Shown here: piece after piece, positions 33,990 to 43,857 of the stretch
Position numbering within the stretch: position 1 is the first letter of the stretch
Layout of the letters: each line of letters starts with the position of its first letter
Source: Cinnamomum chago
Lineage: Eukaryota; Streptophyta; Magnoliopsida; Laurales; Lauraceae
Assembly (NCBI GenBank): GCA_038049695.1
Contig: CP142457.1
Span: 26,240,501 to 26,304,500 of the forward strand
DNA: 64,000 nucleotides
Direction: 5' to 3'
The notes under the pieces: generated by a model
Database searches by the model: none
Seen by the model: the letters and a program-made list of their open reading frames with translations, nothing else
What the model was told of the DNA's origin: nothing
Made by a program: the position numbers and the translations under genes

Positions 33990-36450
33990 GGTTCTAATCA
34001 TCCATCGGTTGATTTGAGACCGGTGGGCCTTGTCATTTTCAGAGATGACGACAACAAATGGGTAAAACCCTTCCAGCTTCGTGGCTGTTTCAGTGCTGAC
34101 TTAGACTGGAAGTCATGAATTGATCATGTCCTATAGATTGGTGGCGCCATTCTGAAGGAAGCTGAGATATTTGATGCGGTCTGCGCTTTTAGGGAAACTG
34201 TGATCTTCTCCGACGAAGCCTTCATGGCCATGTTGGAGTCGTTTTTCCCACAAACCTACATGTTCGTTGTCACGAATGGCGAGATTGGTTTCTCTTTGAA
34301 GGAGTTGAGCGCCATCACTGGGCTGTCTATCCTCGGCAAACTCTATGAAGAGTTAATGCCTATCAACAGTGTCCTGGAGGAATAATCTGAGGAGTTCCGG
34401 CTTCTGTACTTTCAACTTGTTGCCTTCTATGATTTTTTGAAGGAGAAGGAGAGCATGAAAGTTAGGTCCAGCAATTGGAGGAGTTTTAGCTTGTCGTCTC
34501 CCAAATTCTTTGACAGTAGAGAGTCTTCTGACGGCATAACCCAGGAAGCCAGGGCTAAGAATCCGGGTTCGAAGAAGACTTCTGTTATGCGTGAAGATTT
34601 GAAGAACTTCTTCGCGGCCACAAATGTCATTTGTTTTGAGATTGCGCTGCGGAGAGATCTCGCTGTTTACTTCACTTATTGGTTAGGTGAGGTTGTTTTT
34701 GCTGGTGGAGATGGCACGCACATCAGGCCGCATTGTATTTATCCAGCTTGTCAAATGGCGTTTGGAGAGAAGCTTGCTTTATTGCCTGCTCTTTACTCCT
34801 ATTTGTGCACCGAACTGCAGGCTACTGCTTTTCGTGTTCGACTTGGGCTCCCTATGAATACGGTATTTTCAGCCCATGTATTTTATTCGTGGTATGTGTA
34901 CCACTGTCCTGACTTCCACAAGTTGGGTGCTGCACAAGATAATGACCCTTTTATCACTCAATTGGCTAAAGGGACAACCATCTTCGAATCACTTTTGTCT
35001 GCCCGTATGAGGATTCGACGGTATCAGGATGTTGAGATAGGGCAGTCTTCTGTGAAGCTTTCTTCGGATTTGCAGAGGAAGGCTTTTGATTTCGGTGTCT
35101 CTCGCAACTCCACCAGGGCATGGTCGGGAAGACATTAATCCTTGACCAACACAGAGAAGAAGTGGTTTTTCAACATACGTGTTGGCACAATGGTGCACCG
35201 TAGACATCTTTTTGTTGACATCTAGTCGTATGTCCCTTCACGCTTTGTGCTGTAGCTGGGCTTCTATTAAGGCGTTGTTAGAGCGCCTTCGAGTATGGTG
35301 AAGCAGTTTGGAGGCTTGCAGGACGGGAGAAATGCATGGGATTTTTATAGTGTAGAGGACATTACCGCCATGATTTCTTATCCTGAGTTGCCCATTTTGC
35401 GGACTATCGGCTTCATGAAATGGTTCGCGGAGAAATGTTCGGTGTACCAGGGGCTTTTCAAGAAGGAACTTGATGTTAAGCAGTCTTCTGGGATCAGATA
35501 GTGTCCAGCGAGAGGAATTTCTGGCCTTCCTTTCTAGAGAAAAGCATAGGATAGGTTTTTCGATGAAAAGGACGTCATCAAATCTGAAGTTGTCCGAGAA
35601 GTACGTGGTGAGGTCTTAGAACAGCTGGAGCTGGAGGAAGCCGAGATCGACACTTGGATGCACGCAGAGCAGAAACGGGCTTCCGTGAAGTCCACTTACA
35701 AGAGCAGACCGTCCAGCGAGGGGTCGAGTGAGAGGCATGATTTTGACAGCGAGGCACATTCTTTAAGAAAACTATCCCGTAGTGGCAAGAGGAAGATAAG
35801 GCAGCGCCATAATAAGAGACGGCATGAAGACTCTCATGATCTGGAAGTTCTTCTCACCATTGCCAAGGAGGTGTCAGGTAGTGCTGACGAGCCTTCAGAA
35901 AAGAGGAGCCAAAAAGAAAAGACCGTTGGTTAAGGTATGATTCTTCTTCCTTCTCTTTCCGTTTCTTTTCTTTCATGGATACTTTTTTGTTTTGATTTGC
36001 TGCTTTCTTTTTTCTTTTTTTTTATAGTAGGGGATGATGAATTGGTGATGCCTGAGGTTTCGACCGATGAGGCGGTGACGGATCCGATTGCGGCATCTGA
36101 AGAAGAACCAAGGGACCCTAGAGTGGTTCCAGAATCTTCACCCGATATGATTACTTCTTCTTTTTATTTTTTTTGTGCCGTCGTTTGCTGACATATTGCT
36201 TGTTTTCTTGTCAGCTAAGTTGCCACAGGATTCTGACGACTTTGAACCATCCATGGATGCAGCTTTTTGCTGACACAAAAAATGACACTTTACCTCTTCG
36301 TATACTTTCAACATCAAGAAATTATATGAAGTCGTATCCTACCACAAGCAGGCAATGCTACTTCAACCATCAAATCTTGTCAGAATCAAACAAAAACCGC
36401 AATATTCTTCAAAACAGCCAAAAGAAGAGTACACATGAAGTTTCGGGCCA
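33990..36450 (+). pseudogene. Plant mobile domain (PMD, aminotransferase-like) gene, decayed
   Basis: A single frame through exon 1 (about 33990-35930) carries PMD landmarks: ILKEAEIFDAV, then SLKELSAITGLSILGKLYEE near the N-end, VVFAGGDGTHIRPHCIYPAC followed by ALLPALYSYL in the core, and WFFNIRVGTMVHRRHLFVDI later. A charged Lys/Arg tail follows. Putative exons 2 (about 36031-36145, GDDELVMPEVSTDEAV) and 3 (from about 36215) follow short T-rich introns. PMD proteins are host factors in silencing and meristem maintenance (MAIN/MAIL type), and PMD is also carried by some transposons. Roughly four in-frame breaks interrupt exon 1. The downstream end is cut by the LTR array inserted at 36456. 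Confidence 0.72.
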
Positions 36451-36455
36451 TTTTT

Positions 36456-38658
36456 GTTAGGAATTTTGTAGATTGCAATTTGATGGATGCATTATCATTC
36501 GAGCATCATTTGATTTACACACTTGCATTGTTTAAGAAAACTTGAAATCTTATTTTATTCATGCATTTTTTTAAGAGTTGTAAAAGTTTTGATTTATGCA
36601 TGATTTGTTTTCAATCTTGGATGCATTTGTTTTTGGAAAAAGTTTTAGAAATCAAGCTAGCCAATGATTTTTTAAATCTTTCAAAGTGTTTTAGGCTTTT
36701 TATGTTCCATGTTTTTAAAACCCTTAGGATGATTTAAAACATGTTTTTAAGCTTGTTTTATTGGCCCAAAAAGTTCCACAAAGAAAATCTTTGAAAATTG
36801 CAAAACTGGAATTTGGGGCCTCGGCAGTGTCGCCGGTCGACCGGCGCAGAGGTCCCGGTCGACCGGGAACATTGCAGGCAGAAAGTCGCCCTGGCGCCCC
36901 AACGGTCATTTTTCTGTCCGTTGTGTGATCCCAGTCGACCGAGGCCTGTGTGCAGGTCGACCGAGGACTAGCCGTTGGGCACTTTTTGCCATAAATATGA
37001 GTTCTTTCCTTTGCCAAAAGTTGGAAATTTTAAGCCCCTCCTTGAGAGGTTTTGAGGCATATTCAAGGGAAAAGAACTAAGGGATGAAGGGGAGCATTAG
37101 GAAAGCTAAAGCTTGGATTAATGAAGTTAAATCACCAAGTAGGCTCTACTTTCCTTAATCATATGTTTTCATGCTTTGTTTTATTTTTGGTAAATCATTT
37201 GTAGCATGATAAACTATGTTTGTGTTGTGTCCTTAACATGTTTTATGTTTTGAGTTGATTTATTGTTTTTGGATACAACACCATTTGATTCAATCCAATT
37301 AGTACTTGAATTGGTAAATCTAAGTAGATCATGTTAATGAAAGAACCTTTGAAATTATATGTAACATGATTCATATACTTGGTTGAATCTTTGGTTGTTG
37401 TTTTCCATCATAAGAAAATCACTTTCAAAACTATCTTATGTTTTGGACTCAACTTCTTTACAAATCATATGTTTTCATGTTTTGTTTTATCTTAGGTAAA
37501 TCTTTAGTAACATGATAAACTATGATGTGTTGTATCCTTAGCATGTTTTATACTTTGAATAGATCTATTGTTTTGGATGCATCACCATTTGATTCAATCC
37601 AAGTAGTACTTTATCTTTGGTAAATCTAAGTAGATCATGTTAATGAAATATGTAACATGATTCATATACTTGGTTGAATCTTTGGTTGTTGTTATTCCAT
37701 CATAAGAAAATCTCTTTCAAATGTATCTTATGTTTTGGATTCAACATCTTTACAAATCATATGTGTATTATTGTTTTAAAGTTTCACAACTTGCCTTACT
37801 TGATAGGTATATCTCTTTCAAGTTGTATTTATAATTACATATGATTTGTCCCCTCTTTTCAATCAAATCTATTCTTATGTTTTGAGCTTCATTGTTGATT
37901 TGATTGACATCCCTATGCATCACATGTTTAGAACTAATTAATTTCATACAACTTGTGTATCTTTGACATCATTAACAAGTTGTTTCTTTTAACATGTGAA
38001 TTGCATTCTATCCTCAATCATAAATGTTTTATGAGCTAAAAATTTCAAAAGCCTTAGGCATACATTTATGAACTTTCATTTTCAAAATGATTGAGGACCA
38101 CACACACACACTTCATGTACTTTCATCTTTGCATTCATAGTGTGAGTGTGTATTAGTTTTCACTTCCATATCTGCCTAATTAAGATGCATTGTAATGAGC
38201 TTAATTGAATCTCCATCAAGTGTTTATAGACACTAACTTAGTGAGATAACCAACCTTGTGGTTGAAGAGGTTATTGCTTAGCCTATGAAAAGCAGAGTGT
38301 ATAGGTTGATGTTAAGCCTTGAAAAACATCATTGTAAAGGTTATTGCTTAGCCTTGAAAAGCATATTGTAAAGGTTATTGCTTAGCCTATTGGAAAGCAT
38401 AAATAGTGGAAATCCGGTGGGGTGTTGGATCACAAGCCGGTAGTGGATGTAGGCATTGAGGCCGAACCACTATAAATACTTGTGTGATGGTGATTGCTTT
38501 GTGGTGATTCTTTTGTTAGCTTCCGCATCTTGTATGATTAATCATCACATGTGACTAGTTTTTGTTTAGAAATTAATATTTGTTTAAATTGGTCATAATT
38601 GAAGCTCACCCTATTCACCCCCCCCCCCCTCTAGGGTTCGGATCCCCATGGAAATACA
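36456..38658 (+). repeat. LTR1 (outer left)
   Basis: 2,203 bp, TGTTAGG...AATACA. It carries several variants in its first ~215 bases that no other LTR in the array has; the rest matches LTR2-LTR4. It holds a (CA)n at about 38100, three CAAAGGTTATTGC-type repeats at 38265-38395, and a U5 end with the CACCC(n)TCTAGGG motif typical of plant copia LTRs. Confidence 0.95.
36831..36968 (+). repeat. GTCGAC palindromes in the LTR
   Basis: A perfect 16-bp palindrome CGCCGGTCGACCGGCG (36831-36846) and a 14-bp CCCGGTCGACCGGG (36854-36867) are followed by two CGACCGAGG units (about 36933 and 36955). They are repeated in LTR2-LTR5 at about +5,198-bp steps. Similar palindromes occur in the unrelated solo LTR at 8434. 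Confidence 0.9.
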
Positions 38659-38660
38659 AT

Positions 38661-38672
38661 TGGTATCAGAGC
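38661..38672 (+). other. Primer binding site (initiator Met tRNA), copy 1
   Basis: TGGTATCAGAGC, complementary to the 3' end of plant initiator-Met tRNA, two bases after LTR1. This is the standard Ty1/copia minus-strand primer site. Confidence 0.93.
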
Positions 38673-38806
38673 GGGTTACTCCATTTTAGGGCTTAACAAT
38701 CCGGAGTTGATCCTTGCTAGATTAGAACCCTAGTGTTGTGATTTATTGCATATCTTTGTGATGATTTCTACTATGATTGAAATTGGATTTTCCCCTAGCT
38801 TCCTTG

Positions 38807-40880
38807 CACCACTCTAAGACTTTTTCAAGTTATATCTTCAAGAGTTGGTGAGTTCTCAAAGTGATCTCTCAAGGACATCCTTTTCAAGACCTTAGGTGAA
38901 TCTTCATTGGTACACATTTAGACTAACCTTAAGGCCTTGATCCCCCTAGACCAATCTATTCTTTTTAGTTATATCTATTTGTTGGTCATAGTACATTTGC
39001 ATTTTGTTTCTTTAAAGTCACATCTTTTAAAATGCAATGTTTCTTTGTGATCATTTGATTTTGTCTTCATGATCTTTTAAAGTTATATCTCATGGTTTTC
39101 AAAATCCTTTGATTGCTATACTTTCATGATGGATTTGCATTTTGTTCATATAGTTATATCTCTTGTAGTGCTTATCTATTCATGATCAATTGATTATGAT
39201 TACAAATGCTTTCATAGCTAGTTTTTTCATGATCAATTGATATTGGAAAATCATTTGATGTTTGTCATAGTTAGATTTTTTTTTGTAAATCAAATGATTT
39301 GAATCTATTTAAGTTTTCCATTGATTTTCAAGTTATATCTCTTGGTATGGAAAATTTGTGAGTGTCTATTGTTTTACAAATTGAAAATTTTACAATAGTA
39401 CACTTCTTGTTTTTCAAAATCACTTGCTCATAATTCTAAATGATTCTTTCATAAATTGAAGTGATTTGAGAAACTTTGGAAAATGCTCTAAGCTTTATTG
39501 GTTGTATTTATAGAAGCATTTTCCTTGAATTTATTTCCTTGTGCTTAATTATGATTATATCATGTGGAAGGAAATAATTTTTACAATCAACTTGCATCTT
39601 TGCTCATTTAGTTACATTCTTTTTATGCAAATTGATTTTGATGTCTTACATTGCTTGGTTGGATATGGTTTCATTGATTGGCATGGTTGTGCCTATCTTG
39701 GTATATATATTTTCATTAATGCAAATTGATGATTGTTTATGTGCTTTATAGTAAAATCTTGTTTTTGAGCTTTTTAAGTACATATGTGATTTTATGTGCT
39801 AAGTTCATTTGGTTTAAACCTCATATCCATTTTCCATTGCATTGTAAGCTTAGTACATTTGCTAAGAGTGGAGATGTTCCATGATAGATTGATCATTTTA
39901 ACTTCATACCTACTTGTGCTTACATAGTTATATTCTTTATTGATGATATGGTATGAGTTAGATCTTGAGTGTTGATTGATCCTCTCTATGCAAATGTCAA
40001 ATTGTTCTATGTATGGTTGTGATCTTAGTTATATTTATAGAAACCATACTAGAACTAAAATCCATCCTCTATGCTTTCTAGTCATTTTTTTTGGGATGGT
40101 TATGATGTTGATTCATGTATTTTCTCTAAGTGATATCATCCTTATACATGTTTCAACTTCATAGTAGTGATCTTGATCATATGAAACTCTTTGAAATCCA
40201 TTCCTCATATTTCTATGTGTTTGATGCATAACTTAGATGTTGAATTTATATGATTTAGTCACTTTTTAAATTGCATGCATTTCAAAGTTATATCCTTTTG
40301 CATTGCAATTTATCTTGTTCATCACTATGCTCTTTAGTCATATCTTTAAAAGTGATGAATATGCATTTATGATACTTGATGGAATGTTGTGATTGTCACA
40401 TTCTTGCTTTTTATCATGTTATCAAATTCAATTGGTTTCAATTGGTATATTTTTTATTGATTTGATTTCTTGTGAATGTGGTAAACCTTGTGTGCATTGG
40501 ATTGAACTTGATAAGTAATATGATTGTTCCATGTCACACACCATTAGCATCATAATGTTCATGTTGCCACCTCTTTTGCTCATATAGGTATATCTCATGA
40601 CCACCATGTTTATGTGTTCATAATATTGGTTGGTTATTAGTTGAGGTTGGCTTCATGTTTGAATTTCATTTCACTCATCTTGCACTTTAATAGTCATATT
40701 TGTTGATTGAATGAAATGAGTTCAAAATTTTCATAGCATATGTTCTCCATAGTTAGATTATTTGATGCTATGACTTATAAACCCCATTTCTTCATGGATA
40801 GCTCTAATTTGGATTTTTTTAATAGTTATACTTTTAAATCCATTTTAGAGTGACTGATTTAATAGTCATATCCTTAAATC
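38807..40880 (+). repeat. Train of variable-stem hairpins with a conserved AGTTATATCT loop
   Basis: Hairpin spans in copy 1: 38807-38850, 38949-38987, 38997-39037, 39057-39106, 39248-39300 (12-bp stem), 39314-39354, 39417-39467, 39478-39524, 39531-39577, 39592-39630, 39752-39794, 39905-39955, 40011-40049, 40268-40311, 40318-40359 (9-bp stem), 40659-40725, 40731-40773, 40802-40850, 40856-40880. Stems are 6-12 bp and unrelated to each other. Nearly all loops carry AGTTATATCT or a close variant (AGTCATATCT, AGTTACATTC, AGTTAGATTA), always on the + strand; 39417 and 39478 have only weak loop matches. Another lies in the LTR (37786-37826, loop AGGTATATCT). The same hairpins recur at +5,199, +10,399 and +15,597. 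Confidence 0.85.
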
Positions 40881-41092
40881 TCAATTGGTATTCTTTGTTT
40901 TTCCAATTGGTATCCATGATTGCTTTTCTCATTAGACCTAGCTCTCTTTTGGTAATTTGATCATATTGTGCTCTATAGTTAAATGAATCTAATCATTTCC
41001 TTGAAGTTGACCCTCATTTGGTTAAACCATCTTCTTCTTGCACCTAATAGTTAAATCTTTGTCAAAAGTTTGACAAAAGGAGAGAATGGATT

Positions 41093-41653
41093 GAGGGGGA
41101 GTGTAAATCTTCATAGGAAGTATTAGTTTTGATCAAATTGACCCGTGGATTGCCTTTGAGCCCTTAGAGATTAATTCCACACATGATAGCCTGTTATGTA
41201 ATTCACTTTCGATTTCTTTTGTTAACATGTGCTACTAAAGGTATTTTCCTTGTTTCATGTGTGTAGGTACCTTTGCAATTTAATGGCAAAGGGGGAGAAA
41301 GTATTCAAGTTCTCAAAAAGGGTGAAGAGAATGTCCAAGCTTCCTAAGGAGAGTTATGTATGATCTTCTACAAAGGGAGAGAATGCATATCTAGCCAAAG
41401 GGAGAGAAAGGCATGGTCAAAGGGGGAGAGCAAATAGAAGAAGAAAGCTTGGAAGCTAAAGAAGATGCTTGGCTAAAGAAAGAAAGATTGAAGAATGATC
41501 AAGCACCAAGCATCATGAAGAATGAAGAAAAGAGCCGAAGCTAAGAGAAGCATCCAAGAAGATTTCAAGCCTTGTCCAGCTGAGGGGGAGCTGAAGACTA
41601 AGTGTGTTTATTCAGTGGTGAGTGTGTTGCCATCAAATTGCAAAGGGGGAGAT
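41093..41653 (+). other. Multiplied polypurine tracts before LTR2
   Basis: Five G5-containing tracts: GAGGGGGAG (41093), AAAGGGGGAGAAA (41288), CAAAGGGGGAGAG (41418), GAGGGGGAG (41582) and the terminal AAAGGGGGAGA (41642-41652) directly before LTR2. Sireviruses are known for such multiplied tracts. The terminal one primes plus-strand synthesis; the others may be extra primers or structural elements. Confidence 0.85.
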
Positions 41654-43857
41654 TGTTAGGAATTTTGTAGATTGCAATTTGATGGATGCATTATCATTCG
41701 AGCATCATTTGATTTACACACTTGCATTGTTTAAGAAAACTTGAAATCTTATTTTATTCATGCATTGTTTATAAGAGTTGTAAAAGTTTTGATTTATGCA
41801 TGATTTGTTTTCAATCTTGGATGCATTTGTTTTTGGAAAAAGTTTTTGAAATCAAGCTAGCCTATGAGTTTTTAAATCTTTCAAAGTGTTTTAGGCTTTT
41901 TATGTTCCATGTTTTTAAAACCCTTAGGATGATTTAAAACATGTTTTTAAGCTTGTTTTATTGGCCCAAAAAGTTCCACAAAGAAAATCTTTGAAAATTG
42001 CAAAACTGGAATTTGGGGCCTCGGCAGTGTCGCCGGTCGACCGGCGCAGAGGTCCCGGTCGACCGGGAACATTGCAGGCAGAAAGTCGCCCTGGCGCCCC
42101 AACGGTCATTTTTCTGTCCGTTGTGTGATCCCAGTCGACCGAGGCCTGTGTGCAGGTCGACCGAGGACTAGCCGTTGGGCACTTTTTGCCATAAATATGA
42201 GTTCTTTCCTTTGCCAAAAGTTGGAAATTTTAAGCCCCTCCTTGAGAGGTTTTGAGGCATATTCAAGGGAAAAGAACTAAGGGATGAAGGGGAGCATTAG
42301 GAAAGCTAAAGCTTGGATTAATGAAGTTAAATCACCAAGTAGGCTCTACTTTCCTTAATCATATGTTTTCATGCTTTGTTTTATTTTTGGTAAATCATTT
42401 GTAGCATGATAAACTATGTTTGTGTTGTGTCCTTAACATGTTTTATGTTTTGAGTTGATTTATTGTTTTTGGATACAACACCATTTGATTCAATCCAATT
42501 AGTACTTGAATTGGTAAATCTAAGTAGATCATGTTAATGAAAGAACCTTTGAAATTATATGTAACATGATTCATATACTTGGTTGAATCTTTGGTTGTTG
42601 TTTTCCATCATAAGAAAATCACTTTCAAAACTATCTTATGTTTTGGACTCAACTTCTTTACAAATCATATGTTTTCATGTTTTGTTTTATCTTAGGTAAA
42701 TCTTTAGTAACATGATAAACTATGATGTGTTGTATCCTTAGCATGTTTTATACTTTGAATAGATCTATTGTTTTGGATGCATCACCATTTGATTCAATCC
42801 AAGTAGTACTTTATCTTTGGTAAATCTAAGTAGATCATGTTAATGAAATATGTAACATGATTCATATACTTGGTTGAATCTTTGGTTGTTGTTATTCCAT
42901 CATAAGAAAATCTCTTTCAAATGTATCTTATGTTTTGGATTCAACATCTTTACAAATCATATGTGTATTATTGTTTTAAAGTTTCACAACTTGCCTTACT
43001 TGATAGGTATATCTCTTTCAAGTTGTATTTATAATTACATATGATTTGTCCCCTCTTTTCAATCAAATCTATTCTTATGTTTTGAGCTTCATTGTTGATT
43101 TGATTGACATCCCTATGCATCACATGTTTAGAACTAATTAATTTCATACAACTTGTGTATCTTTGACATCATTAACAAGTTGTTTCTTTTAACATGTGAA
43201 TTGCATTCTATCCTCAATCATAAATGTTTTATGAGCTAAAAATTTCAAAAGCCTTAGGCATACATTTATGAACTTTCATTTTCAAAATGATTGAGGACCA
43301 CACACACACACTTCATGTACTTTCATCTTTGCATTCATAGTGTGAGTGTGTATTAGTTTTCACTTCCATATCTGCCTAATTAAGATGCATTGTAATGAGC
43401 TTAATTGAATCTCCATCAAGTGTTTATAGACACTAACTTAGTGAGATAACCAACCTTGTGGTTGAAGAGGTTATTGCTTAGCCTATGAAAAGCAGAGTGT
43501 ATAGGTTGATGTTAAGCCTTGAAAAACATCATTGTAAAGGTTATTGCTTAGCCTTGAAAAGCATATTGTAAAGGTTATTGCTTAGCCTATTGGAAAGCAT
43601 AAATAGTGGAAATCCGGTGGGGTGTTGGATCACAAGCCGGTAGTGGATGTAGGCATTGAGGCCGAACCACTATAAATACTTGTGTGATGGTGATTGCTTT
43701 GTGGTGATTCTTTTGTTAGCTTCCGCATCTTGTATGATTAATCATCACATGTGACTAGTTTTTGTTTAGAAATTAATATTTGTTTAAATTGGTCATAATT
43801 GAAGCTCACCCTATTCACCCCCCCCCCCTCTAGGGTTCGGATCCCCATGGAAATACA
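41654..43857 (+). repeat. LTR2 (junction LTR)
   Basis: 2,204 bp. The first part agrees with LTR5 and the last part with LTR1, the pattern of a recombinant LTR. Shares its state with LTR3 and LTR4. Confidence 0.95.

Larger units (their letters stand above)
38659..41653 (+). mobile_element. Internal domain 1 (non-coding, 2,995 bp)
   Basis: Runs from the primer site to the polypurine tract. The longest open frames are about 60 codons and are not protein-like. The first two thirds form a train of hairpins with a conserved loop motif (38807-40880); the last ~560 bases are A/G-rich with five polypurine tracts. Confidence 0.93.
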
